A DNA stretch of 64,000 bases, from contig JBAKBP010007122.1 in NCBI GenBank assembly GCA_037953745.1, forward strand, positions 39,059 to 103,058, read 5' to 3'. A program made the translations under genes and the position numbers. Shown in pieces: positions 9,504 through 21,758 of the stretch (the first letter of the stretch is position 1; every line of letters starts with the position of its first letter). The notes under the pieces were generated by a model. That model was not told the origin of the DNA. It saw nothing but the letters and a program-made list of their open reading frames with translations, and did no database searches. The DNA is from Lithodes maja (taxonomy: Eukaryota > Arthropoda > Malacostraca > Decapoda > Lithodidae).

Positions 9504-12486
9504 TTAATCGATTTTAGGAGTAGAGTTGGTTGTTGGATAGAACATAATAATTGATATTGGTTCAGGAGTAATTTATCGAGAGGCCTTCCCTAGTGGTTAA
9601 GGCCCCATTAATTGCTCTTTCCATTCACATATGCATAGCCTACGTGAGTTGCAGTTGGGATGTGTGTACATGCTTAGATTGATATGCAGGATTCAAAGTT
9701 GCATAATAAATCGTAGGCAGTGTCCATCATTCTTTAACTGCCTTCGTGGTGTAATGCATAAGGTGTTGATTTTCGGTGTGAGTGTCCTGGGTTGGAATCC
9801 ACGGACTGCCACATGTGTTTGTAATATTTCATTAATCGATTTTAGGAGTAGAGTTGGTTGTTGGATAGAACATAATAATTTATATTGTTTCAGGAGTAAT
9901 TTATCGAGAGGCCTTCCCTAGTGGTTAAGGCCCCATTAATTGCTCTTTCCATTCACATATGCATAGCCTACGTGAGTTGCAGTTGGGATGTGTGTACATG
10001 CTTAGATTGATATGCAGGATTCGAAGTTGCATAATAAATCGTAGGCAGTGTCCACCATTCTTTAACTGCCTTCGTGGTGTAATGAATAAGGTGTTGATAT
10101 TCGGTGTGAGTGTCCTGGGTTCGAATCCACGGACTGCCGCATGTGTTTGTAATATTTCATTAATCGATTTTAGGAGTAGAGTTGGTTGTAGGATAGAACA
10201 TAATAATTGATATTGGTTCAGGAGTAATTTATCGAGAGGCCTTCCCTAGTGGTTAAGGCCCCATTAATTGCTCTTTCCATTCACATATGCATAGCCTATG
10301 TGAGTTGCAGTTGGGATGTGTGTACATGCTTACATTGATATGCAGGATTTGAAGTTGCATAATAAATCGTAGGCAGTGTCCACCATTCTTTAACTGCCTT
10401 CGTGGTGTAATGCATAAGGTGTTGATATTCGGTGTGAGTGTCCTGGGTTCGAATCCACGGACTGCCACATGTGTTTGTAATATTTCATTAATCGATTTTA
10501 GGAGTAGAGTTGGTTGTTGGATAGAACATAATAATTAATATTGGTTCAGGAGTAATTTATCGAGAGGCCTTCCCTAGTGGTTAAGGCCCCATTAATTGCT
10601 CTTTCCATTCACATATGCATAGCCTACGTGAGTTGCAGTTGGGATGTGTGTACATGCTTAGATTGATATGCAGGATTCAAAGTTGCATAATAAATCATAA
10701 GCAGTGTCCACCATTCTTTAACTGCCTTCGTGGTGTAATGCATAAGGTGTTGATATTCGGTGTGAGTGTCCTGGGTTCGAATCCACGGACTGCCACATGT
10801 GTTTTAATATTTCATTAATCGATTTTAGGAGTAGAGTTGGTTGTTGGATAGATCATAATAATTGATATTGGTTCAGGAGTAATTTATCGAGAGGCCTTCC
10901 CTAGTGGTTAAGGCCCCATTAATTGCTCTTTCCATTCACATATGCATAGCCTACGTGAGTTGCAGTTGGGATGTGTGTACATGCTTAGATTGATATGCAG
11001 GATTCGAAGTTGCATAATAAATCGTAGGCAGTGTCCACCATTCTTTAACTGCCTTCGTGGTGTAATGCATAAGGTGTTGATATTCGGTGTGAGTGTCCTG
11101 GGTTCGAATCCACGGACTGCCACATGTGTTTGTAATATTCCATTAATCGATTTTAGGAGTAGAGTTGGTTGTTGGATAGAACATAATAATTGATATTGGT
11201 TCAGGAGTAATTTATCGAGAGGCCTTCCCTAGTGGTTAAGGCCCCATTAATTGCTCTTTCCATTCACATATGCATAGCCTACGTGAGTTGCAGTTGGGAT
11301 GTGTGTACATGCTTAGATTGATATGCAGGATTCGAAGTTGCATAATAAATCGTAGGCAGTGTCCACCATTCTTTAACTGCCTTCATGGTGTAATGCATAA
11401 GGTGCTGATATTTGGTGTTAGTGTCCTGGGTTCGAATCCACGGACTGCCACATGTGTTTGTAATATTTCATTAATCGATTTTAGGAGTAGAGTTGGTTGT
11501 TGGATAGAAAATAATAATTGATATTGGTTCAGGAGTAATTTATCGAGAGGCCTTCCTTAGTGGTTAAGGCCCCATTAATTGCTCTTTCCATTCACATATG
11601 CATAGCCTACGTGAGTTGCAGTTGGGATGTGTGTACATGCTTAGATTGATATGCAGGATTCGAAGTTGCATAATAAATCGTAGGCAGTGTCCACCATTCT
11701 TTTACTGCCTTCGTGGTGTAATGCATAAGGTGTTGATTTTCGGTGTGAGTGTCCTGGGTTGGAATCCACGGACTGCCACATGTGTTTGTAATATTTCATT
11801 AATCGATTTTAGGAGTAGAGTTGGTTGTTGGATAGAACATAATAATTGATATTGGTTCAGGAGTAATTTATCGAGAGGCCTTCCCTAGTGGTTAAGGCCC
11901 CATTAATTGCTCTTTCCATTCACATATGCATAGCCTACGTGAGTTGCAGTTGGGATGTGTGTACATGCTTAGATTGATATGCAGGATTCGAAGTTGCATA
12001 AAAAATCGTAAGCAGTGTCCACCATTCTTTAACTGCCTTCGTGGTGTAATGCATAAGGTGTTGATATTTGGTGGGAGTGTCCTGGGTTCGAATCCACGGA
12101 CTGCCACATGTGTTTGTAATATTTCATTAATCGATTTTAGGAGTAGAGTTGGTTGTTGGATAGAACATAATAATTGATATTGGTTCAGGAGTAATTTATC
12201 GAGAGGCCTTCCCTAGTGGTTAAGGCCCCATTAATTGCTCTTTCCATTCACATATGCATAGCCTACGTGAGTTGCAGTTGGGATGTGTGTACATGCTTAG
12301 ATTGATATGCAGGATTCGAAGTTGCATAATAAATCGTAGGAAGTGTCCACCATTCTTTAACTGCCTTTGTGGTGTAATGCATAAGGTGTTGATTTTCGGT
12401 GTGAGTGTCCTGGGTTGGAATCCACGGACTGCCACATGTGTTTGTAATATTTCATTAATCGATTTTAGGAGTAGAGTTGGTTGTTG

Positions 12487-14565
12487 TTGTTCCCTAAGCT
12501 GCCTGGCCGAACAGCCCCGAGTCCCTGAGGAAGGCCATGGCCACGATCGGGCTTTCCCACAGAGCTCTCATTGAGTGAAGGTTGTGTTGTTGGCGTAAGT
12601 GGTTGTGTGAAATGCAGTCTTCTATGATGTGTTTAATGGTATGGGGTGCTGTGTTACATCCCGGGCAGGCGTCGACAACGGAGTCATCCAGTCTCTTCTG
12701 ATAGCTCAGGAGAGCTGGATGGTGTCCGCATCTCAGCCTGGCCAGGTGGACTCTGTCCTCGCGAGGGAGGGAGGATTCGGAAGGATGGATTTCGGGAGGT
12801 CGTGCATGCAGCTGCGTGTTGTCTGTGAGTGAGTGGATGGATTGGCGAGAGATATGAGTATGGATGTGCTTCTGGAAGTTGGTTCGGGGTGGGCAGGGAG
12901 GGAGAGAGGACAATAATTGTGTGTGATACCGTGTGCTGGGTGTTGTTTTGATATTTCTTGGTGTCTGTGGGTGTGTTGCCATGTAGTTTAGTGGGTGGTC
13001 TTGGTTCGTGGAGGCTGCTGCCAGGAATTTAGTGCCTCTCATGTCCAGATGGTCTTTGACTTTGAGGATTTTGGTTTCTTGATGTAGATGATCTGTGGGT
13101 GCAGTAGCTGTGCAGCCTGTAATGATCTTCAGGGCTTTGTTTTGAATTGTCTGTAAGCTCTTATGATGTGTTTCAGCTAGGTTAGAAGCCCAGGCTGGGC
13201 TTGCGTATTCCATTACTGATCTTATGTATTGTTTATATACTGTGGTGGTAGTTTCTTTGTTGTGTCCAAATTTTGTGTGAGCAAGTGACCTGAGGGCGTT
13301 AAGTCTGGGTGTCAGTTTCTTTTTAATGTTTGTGGTGTGCTGTTTGAATGTCATATGAGTATCATCTGTTACTCCTAGGATTTTGGGTGTGTGTGTATGT
13401 GTTAGGGGTGTGTTGTTTATGGTGAGTTGAGGGATGTATTCGTGTTCACCTGTCCAGCTTGTGAGCAGGGTTGCGGTGGATTTGGCTGGGGCTAGATTAA
13501 GTCTGTTTGTAGTGCACCAGCCATGTAGTGTGTTGAGATAGGGTTGAAGGAGATCTGTTGCTCTTCTTGGGTCATGGTGTGTGCATGTGAGTGTTATGTC
13601 ATCTGCATAGGAGGCTAAGTTTATTTGGGGAGTATTGGGTGTAGTTATATCGTGCATGTACAGATTGAAGAGTGCGGGCGATAGGACGGATCCTTGTGGG
13701 ACTCCGTTTGGAAAGTTTCTGATTTTTGATGACTGACCGGCAAAAGATACGTGTGCACATCTGCCTGCTAGGAAGTTGGCCAGCCACCTTTTTGTGTTGT
13801 TGTGCATGTTTGTGTTGTAGATTTTGTTTGTTAGGTTGTGGCGGGGGATGGCATCGAAGGCTTTACTAATGTCGAGTGTGGCTAATAGTGATCTGTGTGG
13901 TGGTCTAGCTGAGTTGATGCCGTCAAAAGCTCTTTGTGTAAGGTCTGTGAGAAGAGTGTTTGTGGAGTGCAGTGGTCTAAAGCCATGTTGTGTTGGAGCT
14001 AGGGGTAGGTCGGGTGGAATTAGTTGTAATACTAGGCGTTCCATGACTTTGGAGGGGGAGCAAAGGAGTGTGATGGGGCGGTGCGAGGAGGGTAGCGTGG
14101 GGTCTTTGTTGGGTTTGGGGAATGTGATGATGATACCATGCTTCCAAATGTCTGGTATTGTGTTGTGTGAATAGCTGTAGTTTGATATGTTAGTGAGTGT
14201 TTGTATACCTTGTGGTCCCAGGTGTCTGAGGTGTATGTTGCTTATGTTGTCTAGGCCACAGGCAGGTGAGTGCTTGAGATTGTTGATGATATGCTTTGTC
14301 TGGTGATTGGTGAAGGGTGTATAGTCAGGGTCTGTGGGGAATTGTCTCTTACGTCGGATGACACGTCGGTCGTCTTTGTGAGGTTTTAGGTGGCTGACAT
14401 GTGAGAAGTGATTGATGAGAGTATTTGCTTGTTGTTTACATGAAGGAGTAGAGTCTGTTGTTGTGATTGCAGCATGTGATTGTGTTGTGTTGCTGTTGGA
14501 AAGTGTGATGCTGTTTAGTGTTTTGTAGAGTTTTTTGGGGTTTGTTTTGTGATCAAGTGTTTGTA
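12487..14565 (-). mobile_element. 5'-truncated Jockey-like LINE inserted in the 328-bp array
   Basis: The insert splits a 328-bp unit within gttggttgttggatag. ggttgttg is found on both sides (12479-12486 and 14566-14573), an apparent 8-bp target duplication that merges with the element's own TTG-type 3' tail. The element reads on the minus strand, keeps its 3' end and has lost everything upstream of the reverse transcriptase. Confidence 0.85.
12494..14565 (-). pseudogene. Reverse transcriptase of a Jockey-like LINE, N-terminus missing
   Basis: A 516-residue stretch (from the ATG at 14044) carries the RT fingers and palm: LDISKAFDAIP, GVPQGSVLSP and the catalytic YADD in ASYADDITL. It is followed by a thumb and a C-terminal region with a Cys/His cluster (CPGCNT ... 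HIIEDC) typical of Jockey-group LINEs. RT-like sequence continues upstream of the ATG to about 14565 (FPKPNKDPTLPSSHRPITLL), so the ATG is not the true start. No endonuclease is present. The stop lies only a few bases before the 3' tail. Confidence 0.8.
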
Positions 14566-15967
14566 GGTTGTTGGATAGAACATAATAATTTATATTGGCT
14601 CAGGAGTAATTTATCGAGAGGCCTTCCCTAGTGGTTAAGGCCCCATTAATTGCTCTTTCCATTCACATATGCATAGCCTACGTGAGTTGCAGTTGGGATG
14701 TGTGTACATGCTTAGATTGATATGCAGGATTCGAAGTTGCATAATAAATCGTAAGCAGTGTCCACCATTCTTTAACTGCCTTCGTGGTGTAATGCATAAG
14801 GTGTTGATATTTGGTGTGAGTGTCCTGGGTTCGAATCCACGGACTGCCACGTGTTTGTAATATTTCATTAATCGATTTTAGGAGTAGAGTTGGTTGTTGG
14901 ATAGAACATAATAATTGATATTGGTTCAGGAGTAATTTATCGAGAGGCCTTCCCTAGTGGTTAAGGCCCCATTAATTGCTCTTTCCATTCACATATGCAT
15001 AGCCTACGTGAGTTGCAGTTGGGATGTGTGTACATGCTTAGATTGATATGCAGGATTCGAAGTTGCATAATAAATCGTAGGAAGTGTCCACCATTCTTTA
15101 ACTGCCTTCGTGGTGTAATGCATAAGGTGTTGATATTCGGTGTGAGTGTCCTGGGTTCGAATCCACGGACTGCCGCATGTGTTTGTAAAATTTCATTAAT
15201 CGATTTTAGGAGTAGAGTTGGTTGTTGGATAGAACATAATAATTGATATTGGTTCAGGAGTAATTTATCGAGAGGCCTTCCCTAGTGGTTAAGGCCCCAT
15301 TAATTGCTCTTTCCATTCACATATGCATAGCCTACGTGAGTTGCAGTTGGGATGTGTGTACATGCTTAGATTGATATGCAGGATTCGAAGTTGCATAATA
15401 AATCATAAGCAGTGTCCACCATTCTTTAACTGCCTTCGTGGTGTAATGCATAAGGTGTTGATATTCGGTGTGAGTGTCCTGGGTTCGAATCCACGGACTG
15501 CCACATGTGTTTTAATATTTCATTAATTGATTTTAGGAGTAGAGTTGGTTGTTGGATAGATCATAATAATTGATATTGGTTCAGGAGTAATTTATCGAGA
15601 GGCCTTCCCTAGTGGTTAAGGCCCCATTAATTGCTCTTTCCATTCACATATGCATAGCCTACGTGAGTTGCAGTTGGGATGTGTGTACATGCTTAGATTG
15701 ATATGCAGGATTCGAAGTTGCATAATAAATCGTAGGCAGTGTCCACCATTCTTTAACTGCCTTCGTGGTGTAATGCATAAGGTGTTGATATTCGGTGTGA
15801 GTGTCCTGGGTTGGAATCCACGGACTGCCACATGTGTTTGTAATATTTCATTAATCGATTTTAGGAGTAGAGTTGGTTGTTGGATAGAACATAATAATTA
15901 TTGAGTTATTATTACTTGTTATACATTTGTGTGTCACTTTCACTTACTAGGCTAGGCAATTAAGAAC

Positions 15968-18717
15968 TTGAAAATCACTAGCACTGGTCATTATGCTATG
16001 CCTATAAATAAATTCGAGAGTTTCAGAGAGGACAGGAACTTCATGAGGTATGTCTTGTACAGCTATGGAAAAGGTGATGCCAAGAAGAAAGCATTGAAAC
16101 TCCATAAGCAATTCGCCCACCCTACAAAGGAAAAACTTATCACATTGGTCAAGGAAGCTGGCATCATAGATGCAGAGTTAGAAGATGAAATAAGAAATGT
16201 TGGAGAATCATGTGAAACTTGTAGTAAGTTCCAGAGAACACCGTCTAGACCTGTGGTTAGTATGCCAATGGCGAGGAACTTCAATGACGTTGTAAGTATG
16301 GACCTGAAATTCTTTGAGGATAAGTATTTCCTTGTAATGATTGATCTCGCTACTAGATACTGTAATGCATGCGTGATCAAAAATAAAACCCCAAGTGTGA
16401 TTATAGATGCTGTTATGAGATACTGGATAGCAATATTTGGCACACCCAAGAAGATGTTGACTGATAATGGAGGAGAATTTAATAATATGGATTTCAGGAG
16501 CATGGGTGAGAATTTCAACATTGAGATAATGTGTACTGCCGCAGAAAGTCCATGGAGTAATGGGACGTGTGAAAGACTGAATGCAGTGCTAAAGGCTAAC
16601 GTACTAAAGATTAAAGAAGATACTAAATGCAACATAGAAACTGCACTGGCTTGGGCTGTGGCTGCCAGGAATGCTCTTCACAACAATAATGGATTCTCCC
16701 CTAATCAGTTGGTGTTTAGTTTTAATCCTAACCATCCTAACATAGCAGCAGATAACCCTCCAGCCTTGGAAAATGTTACATCCTCTCAGATTGTAGCTAA
16801 TAATTTGAATGCTTTGCGTAAGTGTAGAGAGGAATTTGTGAAATCTGATGCTAACGAGAGAATTAAAAGGGCTTTGTCACATAACATTCGTAAAACAAAT
16901 GATGAAGATGTTAAGATAGGCAATTATGTCTATTATAAACGAGAAGGCGAGGACAGCTGGCGAGGTCCTGCAAGAGTTATAGGTAAGGATGGTAAGGTTA
17001 ACATTTTGCGGCATGGAGGTTATGTTGTAAGGGCCCATGTATGCAGAGTGAAAGGGTACTCGGCCAGTAATGTGGTTAGCTCTAGTAATGAAGGTAGAAG
17101 CAGTTTACAGACTACAGAGGAGACGACAGAGAAGGCCGCTGCAGTGAGTGATGATGACAGTGATGGCGATGATGTAAGTGGTGAAACTGTGGAGGATTGT
17201 AATGAGGAAAGGAATGCTATCCCAAAGGTAGGAAAGCGATATGAGGTATCACTTACAGATTCCAATGAGAGGATTACCGTCAAGATCTTGAGCAGGGCTG
17301 GCAAAGCATCGGGTAAATTTAAGAATTGCTTTAACTATCGTAATGAAGAGAACGGAGAAGAGACTTGGATGGATTTCGTGAAGGACATTAATGAAATTAG
17401 AGAAATAGAAGATGAGGAGGAAATAATGATTACATGTTCAGGTGAAAAGTCTATGGAAGCCAAGAGAAAAGAAATAGACAGTTGGAGAGAGAATGATGTA
17501 TATGATGAAGTGGAATGGGAAGGTCAGGACATTATTTCCACAAGGTGGATTGTGACCGAGAAAGAGACTAAACAAGGTAGGATTGTGAAAGCCAGACTGG
17601 TGGCTCGCGGATTCGAGGAAGAGCTTGAGGATGAGGTAAACACCGAATCTCCTACATGTGGTAAAGAATCATTGAGGTTGGCTCTAGCTACTATACAAAT
17701 GAAAGGGTGGTCATGTCACACGATAGACATTAAATCGGCATTCCTGCAAGGTAACGGCATTAAACGTGAGGTATATTTACATCCTCCGCCGGAATTCTTC
17801 AGTGGAAGAATTTGGAAACTTAAAAAGACGGTTTATGGACTGAGTGATGCTGCAAGAGTGTGGTATGACACTGTAAAAGAAGAACTGATTATGCTTGGTA
17901 TGAGAATGTCGAGATTTGATCCAGCAATGTTTATGTATACCAGAGATAATAATTTGGAAGGCATTGTGTGTATTCATGTGGACGACTTTTGTTGGGGTGG
18001 TACTGATCAGTTTGAAGAGTGTGTGGTTTCAAAATTGAAAAACAATTTTCTGGTGGGATCAGCTGATTCCAAGAAGTTCAAGTATGTAGGCTTGAATATA
18101 CAGCAAACGGCCGATGGAATTAGTATAGATCAAGAAAGCTACATAAAGTCGCTGAAACAAGTGGACATAAGTCATAAAAGGGCTCAAAGAAAAGATTCAG
18201 GACTAAACGAGGAAGAAGTTCACAAGTATAGGTCAGTTGTTGGTCAACTCAATTGGGTAGGGACCCAGACTAGGCCAGATATTTCGTTTGATGTTTGTTC
18301 TTTGAGCACCTTGATAAAGAAATGTACTGTTGGTGACATGATGGACGCTAATAAGGTAGTTAAGAGAGTAAAGACTGATCAAGTACATATATTCATTCCC
18401 ACTCTGACTGAAGGACTGCACCTAGAATGTTACAGTGACGCTTCATTTGCAAACTTGACCGATTGTGGCTCTCAAGGAGGTTTCATAGTTTTTCTAACTG
18501 ACACAGAGGGTAGAAAATGTCCTGTCATGTGGAAATCAAGGAAAATAAGGAGAGTGGTGAAGTCCACATTAGCAGCAGAAACTATGGCTCTGTTGGAAGC
18601 AGCTGAGAGTGCATATTATATTAGAAAAATACTGGAAGATATTGGTGATATTGGGGAAGTGCCTATAAAATGCTATGTGGATAATAGGTCTCTCGTAGAA
18701 GCACTAAGGTCTGTTAA
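15968..18717 (+). pseudogene. Copia pol: integrase, reverse transcriptase, RNase H (first part)
   Basis: Open for 918 codons. Near the N-terminus is the HHCC-type zinc region (LHKQFAHPTKEKL ... CETC), then the integrase core with DLKFF, TDNGGEF and the downstream Glu (NGTCERLNAVLK). A glutamate/serine-rich linker follows. The RT begins around residue 510 (TRWIVTEKETKQGRIVKARL), with IDIKSAFLQG, VYGLSDAARVWY and IHVDDF. RNase H follows (LECYSDASFANL, STLAAETMALLEA). The frame ends artificially at a TGA inside the inserted MITE; the remaining codons resume at 19343. The ATG at 15968 is internal, because upstream gag-protease sequence is missing. Confidence 0.85.
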
Positions 18718-19204
18718 CCTCTGAAGTGCGCACGGGGGTAAATGAAAACCTCCCCCTGTGCTGACGTATTTGAGGTTTTTCGTCACTAAAATATTCATTG
18801 TACCATTAATAGCATTAATAATTATCCATATGCGCCTATTATGGGTTGATTATAAAGGTATTAACCTGAAACAACAATAAAACGAGTGAAAACAGCGTTT
18901 GGATGGTCAAAATCGGAGATATAGCCCGCGAGTTGTATAATCTATGGGTGAGGCAAACTCCTTTCCCGCCAATTTCCCCCAAGGCCACTGAGACACAGTC
19001 GATCGATACTCTCTCTCTCTCTCTTGCACTCGATGGCCATCAGTGATGACAACACCCTGCTTGCAACTCGCTAATGTTAGCACGAAAATATACCTCAGAA
19101 TAAGGGAATAATAGGGAAAATAGGTGATAACTGAGGAATAGGAGGAAAGTGGGGAAGGAGGGGAGGTAGAGGACTGAGATTTTGCATGGCCCAGGGGCCA
19201 AAAA

Positions 19205-19244
<40 letters not shown>

Positions 19245-19338
19245 GATGTAAAAAGTTGATTTTTAGTTTTACTTACTCCAGAGAGTCTTCCCGCAGTCCG
19301 CCGGCCGAACTCTAAAGAGTCTTCCCGCAGTTCCCGGG
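18718..19338. mobile_element. TTAA-flanked MITE, family CCTCTGAAG/TTCCCGGG, copy 2
   Basis: TTAA at 18714-18717 and 19339-19342; 621 bp. It has the same ends and interior as copies 1 and 3. It includes an A-rich run of about 40 bases at 19200-19240. It breaks the Copia RNase H frame, and removing it makes the frame continue without a gap. Confidence 0.9.
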
Positions 19339-19342
19339 TTAA

Positions 19343-19511
19343 GAAGGTGGATGATAAGTACCTTAGGATTAATATTGCCTGTATGAAAGATATGCTGGCT
19401 AAAAGAGAAGTTACTGGTGTGGAGTGGGTAGATACAAGGAGTCAACTTGCAAATTGCCTTACCAAAAAGGGGGCATCACCTCAAATGCTCATTGGAGCAA
19501 TTACTATGTAG
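19343..19511 (+). pseudogene. Copia pol, C-terminal end of RNase H region
   Basis: Continues the frame broken at 18717 and reads the usual Copia C-terminus (EVTGVEWVDTRSQLANCLTK) to a TAG at 19509-19511. This tail, with its TKKGAS-type sequence, is conserved in Copia pol proteins. Confidence 0.8.
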
Positions 19512-20365
19512 AGTATTACATAGAGATGTTTTATGAACATAGTAGTGACATTGTTGCATTACTAATGCAACAATATTAGATTGTGTGTCGTAATGCACAA
19601 TATTAGACTGTGTGTAGTAGAAAAAAAAAAATAAAAAAAAAAAAAAAATAAATAAAAAAAAAAAAAAAAAAAAAAAAAAATAATAGGAAATTTTGTTAGA
19701 ATCTTGATGTGCTGGCTACAAATTGGCCTGCAAACGACTAGTATGGTTGGCCTGCAAACGACCGGTATGGTTGTTTACCCTTGGCAAATTAGATAAAGAG
19801 TTGGGTGGTAATTAAGTAAATGTATATGTTATGTATCATATAATTATACTGTACTACCTATAGTATAATCGCATGTAGGGTATCTATAATTTGTAGGGTA
19901 GATTACCCTGATGATTAAATTATCGAGGATGCGATGACGTCATCAGCTGATGACGTGAGTGGGGGCGTGTATGCGAGGTGGGGATGAGACGTGAGTCTGA
20001 AAGTAGAGATGGTGGAGAGAGGTTGTGCTAGCGATAGTGGGGAGCGATTGTCCGGCGTGTTTCATGTAATGGTGGTTTAAGGCATGCCTAGCAGAGGGTG
20101 TAAATAGTGAGTTTGGATACGGTATGTGGTTTGATTGGTATTAAATGGCGTTGCAGTTGTTTGGGCTGTGATTTTTGTGTGTCGGCGTTTGTGCTTCTTA
20201 GTTACGATGGTGGTTTGTTGTTTCGCTGAGTAGCTGGTTCATCTTGGAGGGTTCAACGTTCTTAAGGGCGAGCTACGCATCAGAAAGGTAATTATTGTAA
20301 ACGTGTATAAAATATATATGAAGTATTTGGGAAGATATCACATATGCAGATTAGCTTAACTATAT
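19512..20365 (+). other. Copia 3' region, possible 3' LTR
   Basis: After the pol stop comes a short region repeating acaatattaga(t/c)tgtgtg. A very A-rich stretch of about 60 bases (19620-19682) follows, which could act as a polypurine tract. Then comes about 650 bp beginning TGTTAGAATCTTGATGTG, with a direct repeat of ggcctgcaaacga (about 19729 and 19749). A 3' LTR is expected in this position, but with no 5' LTR in the window its borders cannot be proved. Confidence 0.4.
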
Positions 20366-21271
20366 TTAACACTACCGATACACCAAACCGATCCGCATGC
20401 GGTTTTGTTTATCACCTGTTTACTAAAGTGCCACCATTATCGATTTTCTTGGAGCCGACTCGAGCGGGAGGGTTACCAATTGAAATTAAATCCGCTAGCA
20501 TATATTGTAAGACATGATAAATACCACTAGAAATATGAATTGGCAAAATCCATATAATATCACTTCGAAATTGTTCTGAAATTTCAAAACAAAACCGCTA
20601 GTGTAAGTCATTGCTGCTAGATCGAAGTAAAGGTCTCTAGATCTAGCGGAAGTCGCTATACGTATTGGCAGTACTGCACACTCATTCATTTAATTCATTC
20701 ATTTTCTATTCAGCTCGTCCTGGAATCTTTACGACTCTGAATCTTACGATTGCCGACGGCGATACGTTGTTGACATTGTTGTTGATGTTCCAGTGGAGGG
20801 ATGAACAAAATATTGTCCTTGTTCAATAATAGCTATTTCATAGTCCCACAGGACTTATTTTGATATATTTATCAAATTTATTGAACGCCTGAAAATAATA
20901 CGCTATAAAATGCTTGCAATCAAACTTTCAAGCAATTACAAGGTCATATGCAATTATAAAAAGGTATATTGTAGACCACAATCTTCGCCAAGCTTCGTTG
21001 TTGCTTGTATTATCGTGAGAAATGTACCATACACCCTGGTTATCGTGAGAAATTTACCGAACGCCTGCAAATAATACGCTATAAAATGCTTGCAATCAAA
21101 CTCTCAAGCAATTTCAATGTCACATGCAGTATAGGTAGACCCAGAGAGGAAGAGACAGACAGAGAGAGAGGGGAGGTCAAAAACATCTGCTAGGTGTGAT
21201 TTCCCCTGGGAGGGAAGAGATTAGTTAGGGGCGTGCCCTTTTTTTTTTTTTTTTTTTTTTTAAATATTAGT
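20366..21271. other. Non-coding region with a dispersed repeat
   Basis: No coding sequence is supported. A motif around cgcctg(a/c)aaataatacgctataaaatgc is present near 20885 and again near 21062. A third copy near 22329 is split by another element. A T run of about 21 bases ends the region at 21239-21261, next to the MITE at 21276. Confidence 0.5.
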
Positions 21272-21275
21272 TTAA

Positions 21276-21754
21276 CCCTTCAAACCCGGTTGGTACACAC
21301 GTGTACCATTTTTTTTTGGCCCCAGGAACCCGGGTGGTACTACATTGTACCATTGCTTGAAAGCCTGTGAGCTTCGTGTGCGAGGCGTCGGTCCGACGCA
21401 TGTAAACAACAGCCGGCTGGACCGACGCTCCGCATCTCCGGCCACAAGAAGGAGAGCGTCGCTTGTTCGTGTGTGCCTGTATGTTGTTGTTCAGTATCGA
21501 AAAGTGGTGTAAAGTGGCTGGTTTGGCCATAAAGTTATCTCCAATGAAATCATCATCACAGCTCACCCAGTTGACTTAGAGAGCTCTACTTAAGGCCATT
21601 TTACAGGTAAATAACACAGCTACGCTTGGGGATGCGCGGGAATGCGGGAAGCAGTCTGATTAACGAATATACGGTAGCCTAGCCTAGACGTTTTTCGGCC
21701 AAAACACCCGGATTTCGAGGAATATATATATAATATATAGCCGGGGCCGGTGGG
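21276..21754. mobile_element. 479-bp piggyBac-type MITE (family GGTACACACGTGTACC), copy 1
   Basis: TTAA at 21272-21275 and 21755-21758. The left end is CCCTTCAAACCCGG, and the right end is ccggggccggtggg. It has the same length and sequence, inverted, as the MITE at 31041-31519. Its left end, with the near-palindrome GGTACACACGTGTACC and A/T tract, matches the right end of the piggyBac element at 2851-4830. Inside is the conserved block ttgacttagagagctctact. The ORF of about 99 codons on the minus strand is shared by the MITE copies and has no recognised domain. Confidence 0.9.
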
Positions 21755-21758
21755 TTAA

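Larger units (their letters stand above)
8745..15898 (+). repeat. Tandem array of about 13 units of 328 bp with Pol III-like boxes
   Basis: Units starting at TTAATCGATTTTAGG recur at 9504, 9832, 10160, 10488 and onward with a period of 327-328 bp; a partial unit lies at 8745-8876. Units are roughly 95-99 percent alike by eye. Each contains a tRNA-like block of about 75 bp with an A-box-like gtggtgtaatgcataagg and a perfect B-box core ggttcgaatcc spaced as in tRNA genes. A second A-box-like element, cctagtggttaaggcc, lies about 150 bp earlier in the unit. The tRNA-like block does not fold into a good cloverleaf (acceptor arms do not pair), so these are not tRNA genes. Short ORFs of about 67-106 codons repeat in every unit on both strands and are probably by-products. 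The array is interrupted by a MITE (8880-9503) and a LINE (12487-14565). Confidence 0.9.
15950..19511 (+). mobile_element. Ty1/Copia-type retrotransposon, 5'-truncated and interrupted by a MITE
   Basis: Coding sequence for integrase, RT and RNase H is present in the Copia order (integrase before RT), but gag, protease and a 5' LTR are absent; the piggyBac-like sequence and array abut at about 15900-15950. A 621-bp MITE splits the RNase H frame at 18718-19338. The order and sequence style recall the GalEa-type Copia elements of crustaceans, which I offer as an inference only. Confidence 0.8.

Noticed and set aside
11030..11120. tRNA genes in the 328-bp units
   Set aside because: A and B boxes are good, but acceptor and T stems do not pair and there is no consistent anticodon arm. 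They are tRNA-like promoters, not tRNA genes.
8745..15898. Repeated 67-106 codon ORFs on both strands in the 328-bp units (for example the MHSLREL and MAVRGFEPRTL frames)
   Set aside because: They recur in every unit because the unit is repeated, use no constrained codon pattern I can see, and overlap on opposite strands. They overlap the tRNA-like block and match no protein family.
16063..16635. 190-codon minus-strand ORF opposite the Copia integrase
   Set aside because: Hydrophobic mirror of the coding strand; the plus-strand frame has clear integrase motifs.
20366..20475. Short TTAA element (ttaacactaccgatac ... gcgggagggttacc)
   Set aside because: The second end reads ttac rather than ttaa and the termini do not form a convincing inverted repeat.
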